Counted from the first letter of the stretch, positions 46,058 to 55,342 are shown. The stretch is 64,000 bases of DNA from Pseudomonas guineae (GCF_900113745.1 NZ_FOQL01000001.1:310001-374000); one strand, 5' to 3'. Notes: generated from the letters alone by a model not told the origin. Program-made: numbers and translations.

Positions 46058-47392
46058 ATGAAACCCAGCGCCTACGCACCCAGCGAAAACCTTGTTGACC
46101 TGCTCCTCGACGCCATCTGTGTTGTAGACAAAAGCGGGCGCTTTGTTTTTGTCAGCGCGGCCTGTCAGCGCATTTTTGGTTACAGCGCGGAGGAAATGAC
46201 CGGCAAGGTCATGATCGAGATGGTCCACCCTGATGACCGCGCAAAAACCCTAGTGGCTGCAGCAGAAATTATGGCCGGGGCCAGCAAACCACACTTTGAA
46301 AACCGTTATCTGCGCAAAGATGGACAGACGGTGCATATCCTCTGGTCCGCACGCTGGTCTTACAATGATCAGGTGCGCGTTGCGGTTGCCCACGACATTA
46401 CCGCCCGTAAACGCAGCGAGGCGATCCAAACGGCGTTGTACGGTATCTCAGAGGTTGCGCACTCGGCAAAAGACCTACTTGCACTGTTTCAGCAGGTGCA
46501 CTTGATCATCGACGAACTGCTGCCTGCGATTAACTTCTCCGTCGCGCTCTATGATGAACAGCATGATGCCCTGACCTTTCCCTACCTTCCTCTACCCTCT
46601 GAGCAATCCAGCGATGATCCCCACCTGACAATCGCAACGCTGAGTGCCGAGGTGATACACAACGGCAAAACCCTGCTGCGAACGTCAAACCGCAAAGAGC
46701 CCGCCGGCAACGTGACAACGCAATACTGGCTAGGTATCCCGCTGCAGTCGCATCAAGGTGTAATGGGAGCATTAGTCGTACGTAATATGGCCTTCAGCGA
46801 CGGTTATCACGATGACGAGCAAGAGTTGCTGCAATTCGTCTCAACACAGGTAGCAACGGCTATCGAGCGCCAGCAAATGCTCCACCGTTTGCAGTTTATG
46901 GCGCAGTACGACCAGCTCACTCAGTTGCCTAATCGCGAGCTGTTGCGCGACCGCTTACAGATCGCCCTGGCGCGCGCGCGTCGCGAGCAGTCACAGCTGG
47001 CGGTGTTGTTTCTTGATCTGGACAAGTTCAAACAGGTCAACGACACCCTCGGCCATGCCACCGGCGACCTCTTGCTCCAGGGCGTGGCACAGCGCATCCA
47101 GCAATGCTTGCGCGAGGTCGACACGGTGGCACGCTTTGCGGGCGATGAATTCGTCATACTGCTTGAAGACTTTTCTTCGGCTGACCATGCCAGCATCGTG
47201 GCCGAGAAGATCCGCCTGAGCCTTAATCAGCCCTTCGAGCTGAGCAGCCAGAACCTGACAGTTCTGCCGAGCATCGGCATCGCCCTCTACCCGCAACACG
47301 CGCAAGATGAGCAGCAATTGCTGCAGCATGCCGACAACGCTATGTACCGAGCCAAACAGAAAGGCGGCAATCGCTCTCACAGTGCCCTGTAA
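46058..47392 (+). CDS. Diguanylate cyclase with PAS and GAF domains
   Basis: 444 residues from MKPSAYAPSENLVDLLLDAI; an ATG at 46031 is an alternative, and neither has a good ribosome site. A PAS domain (about 10-125, ending AVAHDITARKRSEA) is followed by a GAF-like domain (about 135-280) and a GGDEF domain (about 290-444; MAQYDQLTQLPNRELLRDRL). The active site reads AGDEF, an accepted variant. The product-inhibition I-site RxxD (REVD) lies exactly five residues before it. There is no membrane span, so it is a cytoplasmic c-di-GMP producer with feedback inhibition. No EAL domain. Confidence 0.92.
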   Translation: MKPSAYAPSENLVDLLLDAICVVDKSGRFVFVSAACQRIFGYSAEEMTGKVMIEMVHPDDRAKTLVAAAEIMAGASKPHFENRYLRKDGQTVHILWSARWSYNDQVRVAVAHDITARKRSEAIQTALYGISEVAHSAKDLLALFQQVHLIIDELLPAINFSVALYDEQHDALTFPYLPLPSEQSSDDPHLTIATLSAEVIHNGKTLLRTSNRKEPAGNVTTQYWLGIPLQSHQGVMGALVVRNMAFSDGYHDDEQELLQFVSTQVATAIERQQMLHRLQFMAQYDQLTQLPNRELLRDRLQIALARARREQSQLAVLFLDLDKFKQVNDTLGHATGDLLLQGVAQRIQQCLREVDTVARFAGDEFVILLEDFSSADHASIVAEKIRLSLNQPFELSSQNLTVLPSIGIALYPQHAQDEQQLLQHADNAMYRAKQKGGNRSHSAL

Positions 47393-47406
47393 CTGAATTG
47401 AACACG

Positions 47407-47442
47407 CAGTAAAAAGCCCGCTAATTAGCGGGCTTTTTACTG
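47407..47442. terminator. Bidirectional terminator between the diguanylate cyclase gene and fpr
   Basis: A perfect palindrome: CAGTAAAAAGCCCGCTAA and its complement (18-bp arms, effective loop AATT). TTTTT follows on both strands. It serves both convergent genes. Confidence 0.9.
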
Positions 47443-47453
47443 TCGTTAAGCGC

Positions 47454-48233
47454 TTACTTTTCGACGAAAGCACGCTCAATCAAATAATCACCCGGCTCGC
47501 GCATACGCGCAGAGACCTGCAAACCGAACTCGTTCAACACCTCGCTGGTTTCGTCGAGCATGCTCGGGCTGCCGCAGATCATCGCGCGGTCGTCCTGCGA
47601 GTTGATCGGTGGCAGGCCGATATCCCGAAACAACTTGCCGCTGCGCATCAAGTCGGTCAGACGCCCCTGATTCTCGAACGGCTCGCGGGTCACCGTTGGG
47701 TAGTAAATCAGCTTGTCCTTCAGCGCGTCACCAAAGAATTCATTCTGCGGCAGGTGCTCAGTGATGAACTCGCGGTAGGCCACTTCATTCACATAACGCA
47801 CGCCATGAACCAGGATGACCTTTTCGAAGCGCTCGTAGGTTTCCGGGTCCTGAATCACGCTCATAAAAGGAGCTAAGCCGGTACCGGTACTGAGCAGGTA
47901 CAGGTGCTTACCGGGCTTGAGGTCGTCGAGCACCAGCGTGCCGGTGGGCTTCTTGCTGATGACGATCTCGTCGCCTTCCTTCAGATGCTGCAGTTGTGAG
48001 GTCAGCGGGCCGTCCGGCACCTTGATGCTGAAGAACTCCAGATGCTCTTCCCAGTTCGGGCTGGCAATCGAGTAGGCGCGCATCAGTGGACGCCCGTTAT
48101 CCTGCTGCAGGCCAATCATTACAAACTGACCATTCTCAAACCGCAGGCCCGGATCACGGGTGCACTTGAAGCTGAACAACGTGTCGTTCCAGTGATGAAC
48201 ACTCAGAATGCGCTCAGCGTTAAGGTTGCTCAT
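47454..48233 (-). CDS. fpr: Ferredoxin/flavodoxin-NADP+ reductase Fpr
   Basis: FAD enzyme of 259 residues. The FAD-binding RAYSIASPNWEEHLEFFSIK and the NADP-binding LLSTGTGLAPFMSVIQDPET are visible, and the C-terminus ends DYLIERAFVEK. It transfers electrons between NADPH and ferredoxin or flavodoxin, for Fe-S repair and (via Bfd) iron release from bacterioferritin, both represented in this window. It is divergent from the LysR regulator gene, as fpr-finR is in P. putida. Confidence 0.95.
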   Translation of the reverse strand: MSNLNAERILSVHHWNDTLFSFKCTRDPGLRFENGQFVMIGLQQDNGRPLMRAYSIASPNWEEHLEFFSIKVPDGPLTSQLQHLKEGDEIVISKKPTGTLVLDDLKPGKHLYLLSTGTGLAPFMSVIQDPETYERFEKVILVHGVRYVNEVAYREFITEHLPQNEFFGDALKDKLIYYPTVTREPFENQGRLTDLMRSGKLFRDIGLPPINSQDDRAMICGSPSMLDETSEVLNEFGLQVSARMREPGDYLIERAFVEK

Positions 48234-48318
48234 GCTCGGGGCTCCGCAGAAGGTAATATTGCCAGCGCGCTTAAGCGCAATTGCTCAGCATTGTAATGAG
48301 CGACACAATATCTGTTAA

Positions 48319-48331
48319 CTTGATTATCAAG
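48319..48331. promoter_or_regulatory. Palindrome in the fpr-finR intergenic region
   Basis: CTTGATTATCAAG is a perfect 13-bp palindrome, 86 bp from the fpr ATG and 25 bp from the finR ATG. It is followed by ATATAGGTTATCGGTTATAT, another partly symmetrical element. LysR regulators bind such T-N11-A symmetrical sites; FinR is the obvious candidate but this is inferred. Confidence 0.5.
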
Positions 48332-48355
48332 ATATAGGTTATCGGTTATATAGAT

Positions 48356-49282
48356 ATGCGATTTACCCTCAGGCAACTGCAAATCTTCGTCGCTGTGGCC
48401 CAACAAGAAAGCGTCTCACGCGCTGCCGATTCGCTGGCCCTGTCGCAATCGGCGACCAGCACCTCGCTGAGCGAGCTAGAGCGCCAGTCTGACTGCCAAT
48501 TGTTCGACCGTGCTGGTAAACGCCTACGCCTCAATGCCCTCGGCCTGCAGCTGCTGCCTCAGGCCGTCGCCCTGCTCGACCAGGCCAAGGAGATCGAACG
48601 CCTGCTGGGCGGCAAGAGTGGCTTCGGCTCGCTGAATGTCGGCGCCACCCTGACCGTAGGCAACTATTTAGCCACTCTGTTAATCGGTAATTTCATGCAG
48701 CGCCATCCCGAGTGCCGGGTCCAACTGCAAGTGCACAACACCGCCTATGTGGTGCAGCAGATTGCCCACTATGAATTGGACATGGGCATGATCGAAGGTG
48801 ATTGCCAGCACCCAGATATCGAGGTGCAGCCCTGGGTCGAGGATGAGTTGGTGGTGTTCTGTGCACCGCAACATGCCCTGGCGCAACGCGGCGAAGCCAG
48901 CCTGGAAGAACTGACGCACGAGGCATGGATCCTCCGTGAGCAAGGCTCCGGTACCCGCCTGACCTTTGACCAGGCCATGCGTCACCACCGCAGCGGTTTG
49001 AATATTCGCCTAGAACTGGAACACACCGAAGCGATCAAGCGCGCAGTGGAATCAGGCCTGGGAATTGGTTGTATTTCGCGCTTAGCGTTGCGTGACGCGT
49101 TTCGCCGAGGCAGCTTGGTGCCGGTGGAAACACCTGAGCTGGACCTGCGCCGGCAGTTCTATTTTATCTGGCACAAACAAAAGTATCAGACCGCCGCCAT
49201 GCGTGAATTCATCGAACTGTGCCGCGCGCTCACCGCTGGGGTAACGCGCAGCGATCAGATTGTCCTGCCCAACATCGCCTAA
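48356..49282 (+). CDS. finR: LysR-family regulator FinR
   Basis: 308 residues. An N-terminal LysR helix-turn-helix (VSRAADSLALSQSATSTSLS) is followed by an effector domain (GSLNVGATLTVGNYLATLLI; AVESGLGIGCISRLALRDAF). Position and orientation opposite fpr match finR of P. putida, which activates fpr under superoxide stress and also affects sulfur metabolism. Identity as FinR rests on synteny plus family. Confidence 0.82.
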   Translation: MRFTLRQLQIFVAVAQQESVSRAADSLALSQSATSTSLSELERQSDCQLFDRAGKRLRLNALGLQLLPQAVALLDQAKEIERLLGGKSGFGSLNVGATLTVGNYLATLLIGNFMQRHPECRVQLQVHNTAYVVQQIAHYELDMGMIEGDCQHPDIEVQPWVEDELVVFCAPQHALAQRGEASLEELTHEAWILREQGSGTRLTFDQAMRHHRSGLNIRLELEHTEAIKRAVESGLGIGCISRLALRDAFRRGSLVPVETPELDLRRQFYFIWHKQKYQTAAMREFIELCRALTAGVTRSDQIVLPNIA

Positions 49283-49291
49283 GCGCCTGGA

Positions 49292-49657
49292 TCAGCCCAA
49301 CAGGATAATCGCCCACACCAGCCCGATCAGGCAGAGAGCGGTGAACTGGGCAGCGCTGCCCATGTCTTTGGCGTTCTTCGACAGCGGGTGCAGCTCCAGG
49401 GAAATGCGGTCGATCGCCGCTTCCACCGCCGAGTTAAGCAACTCGACGATCAGCGCCAGCACACAGACAGCGACCATCAAGGCACGCTCGACGCGGCTGA
49501 CGTCGAGGAAGAAGGCCAAAGGCACGAGCACCAGGTTGATCAACAGCAGCTGGCGAAATGCGGCCTCACCGGTGAAAGCGGCGCGCAGACCGGCCAGCGA
49601 ATAACCAGTGGCATTGAGAATACGTTTAAAGCCCGTTTGGCCTTTGAATGGCGACAT
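49292..49657 (-). CDS. dgkA: Diacylglycerol kinase DgkA
   Basis: Small trimeric membrane kinase recycling diacylglycerol to phosphatidic acid. It is 121 residues from MSPFKGQTGFKRILNATGYS, with three membrane spans and the signature VELLNSAVEAAIDRISLE. Several ATG/GTG codons lie within 15 bp; MSPFKG fits known Pseudomonas proteins best. It converges on finR with 9 bp between them and lies beside erdR as in P. aeruginosa. Confidence 0.94.
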   Translation of the reverse strand: MSPFKGQTGFKRILNATGYSLAGLRAAFTGEAAFRQLLLINLVLVPLAFFLDVSRVERALMVAVCVLALIVELLNSAVEAAIDRISLELHPLSKNAKDMGSAAQFTALCLIGLVWAIILLG

Positions 49658-49716
49658 CATCACGACCATATGCGAGAAAGTCCGGCAGGCTACGCCAAGC
49701 CCGGCAGAAAAACACG

Positions 49717-50367
49717 CTAGCTAGACGGAATTGATTCCAGCTGCTGCAACAGCAACGCCGCCTGCGTGCGCGTGCGCACCCCAAGCTTGCGGAAGATTGC
49801 CGTGACATGAGCCTTTACTGTGGCCTCGGATACGCTCAGCTCATAAGCGATCTGCTTATTCAGCAAACCATCGCAAACCATGGTCAACACGCGGAACTGC
49901 TGCGGCGTCAGACTAGCCAAGCCGGCACTAGCGGCTTTGGCTTCGGCTGATAAGGCAATTGCCTCCGGACTCTGCTGCGGCCACCAAACCTCACCGTCAA
50001 GCACCAGGCGTACTGCTTGCTGGATGGTTTCCAGTGGGCTGGACTTGGGAATAAAGCCGCTGGCCCCGAACTCCCGCGAGCGCGCAACGATGGTCGGCTC
50101 TTCTTGGGCAGAGATCATCACCACCGGGATATGCGGATATTGCCCACGCAGCAGCACCAGGCCAGAAAAACCGTAGGCACCGGGCATATTGAGATCAAGC
50201 AGGACCAGATCCCAATCGGTCTTTTGTGCCAGGCAAGCCTCAAGCTCGGCAATGCTGGCCGCTTCAACCAGCCGTACATCCGGCCCTAGCCCAAGAGTCA
50301 GGGCTTGCTGCAGGGCACTGCGGAACAAGGGGTGATCATCAGCAATGAGGATTTCAAATGCGGCCAT
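49717..50367 (-). CDS. erdR: NarL/LuxR-family response regulator ErdR
   Basis: 216 residues. The receiver domain has acidic pocket ADDH (9-12) and phospho-acceptor D58 in LVLLDLNMPG. The C-terminal LuxR helix-turn-helix is LTPQQFRVLTMVCDGLLNKQ followed by IAYELSVSEATVKAHVTAIF. I begin at MAAFEILIADDHPLF; the long upstream frame is not conserved. Synteny with dgkA matches P. aeruginosa erdR (PA3604), which works with MxtR in ethanol and acetate metabolism. No cognate sensor kinase is adjacent. Confidence 0.85.
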   Translation of the reverse strand: MAAFEILIADDHPLFRSALQQALTLGLGPDVRLVEAASIAELEACLAQKTDWDLVLLDLNMPGAYGFSGLVLLRGQYPHIPVVMISAQEEPTIVARSREFGASGFIPKSSPLETIQQAVRLVLDGEVWWPQQSPEAIALSAEAKAASAGLASLTPQQFRVLTMVCDGLLNKQIAYELSVSEATVKAHVTAIFRKLGVRTRTQAALLLQQLESIPSS

Positions 50368-50567
50368 GGTGAATCCTGTTCTTGTTATGTGGGTACCCGC
50401 CAGGGGGTAATGTCCAGGGCTCGGTAAACACTGCGTGCAGGGCGCAGGGTTGCATTGCAACCAAACCTGACATCACAGAAAAGCGACTCAGCATGCCGAG
50501 CGCTGACGGGGTGGTCAAGCACGATGCTTTGCGGCACAGTTCGCAGCTTTGCCGACGAGAGCTTGAA

Positions 50568-51470
50568 ATGCGAAGCCACGCCCTACGTGCTGACCTGTTG
50601 ATGCTAGTGACCGCCATGATCTGGGGCTCATCCTTTGTTGCCCAGCGTCTGGGCATGGATTCTATCGGGCCGTTCCTTTATACCGGCCTGCGCTTTGCAC
50701 TGGCCGCAGTAATTCTGCTGCCCGTGCTGCATCTTCTGGAGCGCCGCACCAGCAGCAGTGCAACGCGCGTACCCTTGAACCGCCAGCTCCTGCGCGGTGG
50801 CTTGCTGATGGGGCTGGCTCTGGCGCTGGGGATCAATCTGCAGCAGGTCGGCTTGCTGTTCACCAGCGTGACCAACTCCGGATTTATCACCGGGCTTTAC
50901 GTGATTATCGTGCCGCTGCTGGGGCTGTTTATCGGTCACAAAACTGGTCTGGGTATCTGGCTGGGCGCCTGCATGGCGGTCGTTGGCATGTTCCTGTTGA
51001 GTGTCGGTGAAGGCTTTCAGGTGGCGTCCGGCGATTGGCTGCAGCTGGCGGGGGCCTTTGTCTGGGGCGTGCATGTATTGCTGGTGGGCTTCTTTGCCGG
51101 GCGGCATGACCCCCTGCGCCTGGCACTGGTGCAGTTCATCACCTGCGCGGTGATCAGCCTGCTCCTGGCGGTTATCTTCGAGGAGATTCAGCTGCAAGCG
51201 ATCATCGCCGCCGGCCCTGCGCTTCTTTACGGCGGGGTCGTTGGTGTGGCCGTCGGCTTTACCTTGCAGGTGGTGGCGCAGAAAGACGCCATCGCGTCTC
51301 ACGCCGCGATCATCCTCTCGCTGGAGGCCGTATTCGCCGCGATTGCCGGCGCTTGGCTACTAGGGGAATCGCTGGAGTTGCGCGGCTACTTCGGCTGTGC
51401 CCTGATGCTCGCCGGCATGTTGCTGGCCCAGCTGTGGCCGAAAAAGCTGCCGCAGAGTCAGACTGCTTAA
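50568..51470 (+). CDS. EamA/DMT-superfamily exporter
   Basis: 300 residues from MRSHALRADLLMLVTAMIWG; the 62 upstream in-frame codons are non-conserved. Ten membrane spans form two EamA repeats (TAMIWGSSFVAQRLGMDSIG opening the first; GAFVWGVHVLLVGFFAGRHD opening the second). SHAAIILSLEAVFAAIAGAW closes it. Family members export amino acids or metabolites; the substrate is unknown. Divergent from erdR. Confidence 0.9.
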   Translation: MRSHALRADLLMLVTAMIWGSSFVAQRLGMDSIGPFLYTGLRFALAAVILLPVLHLLERRTSSSATRVPLNRQLLRGGLLMGLALALGINLQQVGLLFTSVTNSGFITGLYVIIVPLLGLFIGHKTGLGIWLGACMAVVGMFLLSVGEGFQVASGDWLQLAGAFVWGVHVLLVGFFAGRHDPLRLALVQFITCAVISLLLAVIFEEIQLQAIIAAGPALLYGGVVGVAVGFTLQVVAQKDAIASHAAIILSLEAVFAAIAGAWLLGESLELRGYFGCALMLAGMLLAQLWPKKLPQSQTA

Positions 51471-51536
51471 AGCCCCAAGAGCGGCCGAGCCTGTATTTAC
51501 CCAGGCTCGCAACGCCGCTCGATTTTCGACTAACGG

Positions 51537-52247
51537 CTAGAGAAACTCACGCAAACGATCGTGCAATGGGTCGTCCAGCGGCACCGCACGGGGGGCCTTG
51601 GCTGCCAAGTAGTGCTGGCTGAAGACATCCAGATAAGCATTCAAGCCATCGGCGGCGCGTTGGTCACCGGCCAGCTCTAAACACAGGGCTGCGACTTCGG
51701 CGGTGCAGAAATGATCATCGCGCTTGGAGCGGCGCAGCTTGTAGCGTGACAGCTGTTCAGCTTGCAAGCTGAGTACCGGCAGGCTGTTGAGGTAGGGGCT
51801 TTTGCGAAACATCTTGCGCGCCTCACTCCAAGTCGCATCCAGCAGCACGAACAACGGTCGCTTGCCCATCGCTGGCTGCACCACACTGACCACCCGCTCG
51901 GCAGCAACATATTCGCCGGGGAATACGAGATAAGGCTGCCACTGCGGGTCAGCAAGCAGCGCGGGTAAGCCGGCATCAACCTCCACCCGCGACCAGCCAA
52001 ACGCCGAGGTATCGGCCAGCACATCGGCAATCAACCAGCCGGTATTGCTCGGCTTGAGCGCTTCCACATCATGCATCAACAGACACACCGCAGACGTTGC
52101 CGCGATACGTGGCCGCCAGGCACACAGGCAGTGAGTCATCACCAGACGGCAATCATTACAACGCACCGAGCGGCTGCCACGGGCGAGAAAGGGTTTGGCG
52201 CTGCGGGCAATCCGCGCAGCCCGCAAACGCGCGACGGCATGGCTCAT
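51537..52247 (-). CDS. DTW-domain tRNA-uridine aminocarboxypropyltransferase (TapT-like)
   Basis: 236 residues. A Cys-rich N-terminal zinc site is seen in VRCNDCRLVMTHCLCAW. The family signature DATWSEARKMFRKSPYLNSL contains the D-x-T-W motif, and YKLRRSKRDDHFCTAEVAAL follows. DTW enzymes add the acp group of SAM to a tRNA uridine (acp3U47). The tail ends PLHDRLREFL. Monocistronic, 66 bp from the end of the convergent EamA gene. Confidence 0.87.
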   Translation of the reverse strand: MSHAVARLRAARIARSAKPFLARGSRSVRCNDCRLVMTHCLCAWRPRIAATSAVCLLMHDVEALKPSNTGWLIADVLADTSAFGWSRVEVDAGLPALLADPQWQPYLVFPGEYVAAERVVSVVQPAMGKRPLFVLLDATWSEARKMFRKSPYLNSLPVLSLQAEQLSRYKLRRSKRDDHFCTAEVAALCLELAGDQRAADGLNAYLDVFSQHYLAAKAPRAVPLDDPLHDRLREFL

Positions 52248-52465
52248 CAGGCGGGCACCTGACAGAAAAGAAAGAACGGCATGGGTGATCCTAGGTCAAC
52301 AAGCGCGGCAGTCTAACAAAGCCCGCGACAGCCCACTCAATCGTGCGTCTTGCCCCCGCCTGCCTTAGCCACTGCGTAAGTGCTGACAGGCGGGTAAGAT
52401 AGGCATCACTGAACCTCTGCCGCGCATTATCGGTCAGAAGGAGCAAATCGACTTTGGAGAGACCC

Positions 52466-52864
52466 ATGCTGCGTTTGACCAGCCTAACCTTGGCCTTGAG
52501 CCTGCCGTTGTTTGCCCATGCGGCCACCTTGAAAGACTTTGAGCTGAACAAAACCCTGGAAAAAGTGGCGCGCGAAAGCAGCGTAGGCACACCACGTGCG
52601 ATCAACGCCGATATTCTCGATCAAGGCTATACCGTTGACGGCAGTGAGTTGGTCAACCACCTCAGCGTACGCAGCGAGCATGCCGCGAAGATGCGCGGCA
52701 ACCCGGATGTGGTCCGCGCACAGCTGGCCAACAGCGTGTGCCGCAATGCCGGTTATCGCCAGCTGTTGGTGCGCGGTGCGGTCCTGCGTTATGAGTTCAG
52801 CGAATACAAAAGCAACCGCCCGGTAACCACCGAGCGCTTCAGTAAAGCAGATTGCGCGCTGTAA
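52466..52864 (+). CDS. PA3611-like secreted protein (quorum-sensing-regulated family)
   Basis: 132 residues from MLRLTSLTLALSLPLFAHAA, a clear signal peptide with an AHA cleavage site; GGAGAG precedes this ATG. The mature part has two Cys (SVCRNAG and SKADCAL) that may pair, and the segment YTVDGSELVNHLSVRSEHAA. It matches P. aeruginosa PA3611 in size and position next to the phosphoketolase-like gene. It is presumably periplasmic or secreted; its activity is unknown. Confidence 0.78.
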   Translation: MLRLTSLTLALSLPLFAHAATLKDFELNKTLEKVARESSVGTPRAINADILDQGYTVDGSELVNHLSVRSEHAAKMRGNPDVVRAQLANSVCRNAGYRQLLVRGAVLRYEFSEYKSNRPVTTERFSKADCAL

Positions 52865-52939
52865 GCACTCTCATCACGCCGCGCAGACTCAGGCGCGGCC
52901 TGCAGCAATAAAGGGCTTAGCGCTGCAGCGCCTGTACTA

Positions 52940-55342
52940 CTAACGCAAACAGCGCGGGTCACCGCGCCCTTGCACCGCTGCTAGCTCATCAGCACTAAGC
53001 AACTCGCCCAGCGGTTTATCCAACAACGCGGCGACGGCTTCTAGCACATGTGCCCAGCTCGCCTGATTAGCGAACAACATCCCGGCTTCATCCAAGGTGC
53101 CACCGCGGTTGCGATAACCCAGCACGCGGTTTTGCCGCGCGTCACCCAGCAGCGGCCAGGCATGCCCACGCGCCACTTCCGGACGCATGTGCGTCAACAA
53201 CACACGCACTGGATACGCCGCTGGAAACAGCTGTTCAACTCGCTCGGCAGCGGTAATCCCAACGGCCTCCCAAGCGTCACGCGGCTGACGAAAACGCCCG
53301 GGCTCCTGCAGGTACACTAACCGCCAGGCACACCCGACTTCGCTTAGACGAGCGGCGGCGCGTTGCATTTCAGCTAACTGGTAACTGCCGGTGGCGATCA
53401 GCAACACAGGCTGCGCGCCGGCTTGTTCAGCCAGCACGATGGCGCCGTCATGTGCCAGCTGCTCGGCCTGTTCACGGCTGAATATGCAGGGTCGTTCGCG
53501 CTTGGCAATCACCATGCAGGCCAACTGCCCGCGCACCTGATAAATGCTTGGCAGCAGCGCTAGCACTGAATTATGGTCGGCCGGAAAAATCACCCGGACC
53601 ATATCGCTCATCTCACCGAGCAGGGCTTCGCAGAATGTAGTGTCTTGGTGTGACTGCTGATTCTTGCCGTTCTCCCAAGTGTGCGAGGTGGCCACCAGCG
53701 GCCAGCCCAGCCAACCCGCCGGCCGCCCAGCCTCTTTCTGCTGACGCGCAAAAATAATCCGTTGACGCACAGCACCGAGCATCTTTACGCAGAAAGCTTC
53801 ATAGCTCGCTACGAGGTTCAAGCCGCCCTGATTAGCCAGGCAGGCGGACACCACGGCCTCTTCATTAAGCGCGGTGATGATTGCCCCATCCAGCGCTTCC
53901 AAGTCGCTTTCCGGCGCAATAACGCGGTGCTTGAGCGCCTTAAGCACGCCGCCCAGGCGGTTACTGGCCAGCTCATCGGGGTTACCGACTCGCGGGCGCA
54001 AGTGCGGGTTGCCCTGCACCATCTCCACAAAGAAACGATCCAACGCTAGCATCGGCGAGCAGGCGTTGGCCTGGTAATGCAATTCAGGCAGTCGCGCCGC
54101 TGGCGGCTGGCGCTGCGCTAAGGGATTATCCCGTTCCAGCGCACGCGCGCCTCGGGCAACAAACAGGGCGCAGGCGTCACGTAACTCATCTGGGGCCACC
54201 CAAAGCGGCGCCGCATGCTGATTGAATAGCTCACGCGCCGCCTCATCACTATGCGGGCTGGCGGGTAACGGCAGGTTATGTGCGGCATTGCTACCAGCCC
54301 CATAGAAACCAAAGCCTTTCAGCGTTTCCGCGATGCCATAGGGCATGGGGAGCGGGTAATTCAGCACGCCCGCCTGCAACTCTTGCACGCGGCGGCTCAT
54401 GCGCTGCTCCATTTCCCACAGGGCGCAAACAAACGCGGCCGGGTCGCGACCCTCGAAGCTTATAGGGTCAAAGCCACAATGACGCAGATGCTCGCGGAAG
54501 TTATCCAACCCGGCGGGGGTGGCCAATTCGGTGCGTTGTTCGATGCGCCGACCATTGGCAATCATCAGCGGCAAGGCCACGCCGCAATCTTCGGCACGCC
54601 ACCAGCGTGGCATCCAGTCACTGCCGCGCTGCTCCTCAGCCGCGCCATCAGAGAGGAACGCCACCAGCTTCTCGCCCGGCAACGGCAAATGGGCATATTG
54701 CAGCTCAGCAAAGCCCAAATACCCCCCCTCGGCAATGCCACCCGCGGTGTGCGGATTAACGTGACTGCCCAGTGGCGCGCTGACCTGACCCGCTGCGTTC
54801 TGCTCGAAGCTGTAATAGTCCGCCACCAACTGGCTCATCCCAGACTCATTACAGGGGTAGCGTTCAGCTTGTTCCGGGTGCTGGTTGGCCGTGAGCAAAT
54901 TGAGCGCTTCGATAGCGGCTACGCAGTGACCTTGTCCCATCAACCAGCCACGGGTTTCTCCCGTCAGGTTATTCAGCGCCAAGTAACCGGCATAGGCCGG
55001 CACCATATTCAGTGCCCCGCCGGTGTGCCCTTCGGGCGTCACTTTGAAATCCTCTGCCGCCAGGGCCACGCCATCGAGGCGCACCCGCTGGGCATAGGTC
55101 ATGTGCACCACCAACCACAATCCTGCCGCAGTCAGCCGATCCAGTGCATGAAAGTGTCGATACACACTCGCAAGATCCGCCTGCGAGCCTGCCTGAACCA
55201 GCTGATGGGCCATACGGTAGACCGCAGCGCAAGTCTGCGGACTATGCTGCAAAGGACCATAACCGCGCTGCCAGGCAGCGAAGGTCGGCTCAAGCCGTGC
55301 ATGCTCGGCTAACTCGTTGGCACTGGGGAATAGCTGGGTCAT
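52940..55342 (-). CDS. Divergent phosphoketolase-like ThDP enzyme (PA3613 type)
   Basis: 800 residues with the whole phosphoketolase architecture. The N-terminal ThDP/PP domain has GSHVNPHTAGGIAEGGYLGF (192-211) and the ThDP motif SDGAAEE (231-237)...N263. The middle domain has GNPDELASNRLGGVL, then SHTWENGKNQQSHQD, and a C-terminal transketolase-like domain follows. Several canonical active-site strings differ: the GPGHGG loop reads GQGHC (136-140) and the GHWGT region reads GHTGG. Databases often label such proteins xylulose-5-phosphate epimerase or phosphoketolase. GGAG lies seven bases before the ATG. The true substrate is open. Confidence 0.82.
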   Translation of the reverse strand: MTQLFPSANELAEHARLEPTFAAWQRGYGPLQHSPQTCAAVYRMAHQLVQAGSQADLASVYRHFHALDRLTAAGLWLVVHMTYAQRVRLDGVALAAEDFKVTPEGHTGGALNMVPAYAGYLALNNLTGETRGWLMGQGHCVAAIEALNLLTANQHPEQAERYPCNESGMSQLVADYYSFEQNAAGQVSAPLGSHVNPHTAGGIAEGGYLGFAELQYAHLPLPGEKLVAFLSDGAAEEQRGSDWMPRWWRAEDCGVALPLMIANGRRIEQRTELATPAGLDNFREHLRHCGFDPISFEGRDPAAFVCALWEMEQRMSRRVQELQAGVLNYPLPMPYGIAETLKGFGFYGAGSNAAHNLPLPASPHSDEAARELFNQHAAPLWVAPDELRDACALFVARGARALERDNPLAQRQPPAARLPELHYQANACSPMLALDRFFVEMVQGNPHLRPRVGNPDELASNRLGGVLKALKHRVIAPESDLEALDGAIITALNEEAVVSACLANQGGLNLVASYEAFCVKMLGAVRQRIIFARQQKEAGRPAGWLGWPLVATSHTWENGKNQQSHQDTTFCEALLGEMSDMVRVIFPADHNSVLALLPSIYQVRGQLACMVIAKRERPCIFSREQAEQLAHDGAIVLAEQAGAQPVLLIATGSYQLAEMQRAAARLSEVGCAWRLVYLQEPGRFRQPRDAWEAVGITAAERVEQLFPAAYPVRVLLTHMRPEVARGHAWPLLGDARQNRVLGYRNRGGTLDEAGMLFANQASWAHVLEAVAALLDKPLGELLSADELAAVQGRGDPRCLR

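Noticed and set aside
54278..55312. 344-codon open frame opposite the phosphoketolase-like gene
   Set aside because: Antisense shadow with no known motif; the minus-strand product shows full ThDP-enzyme architecture.
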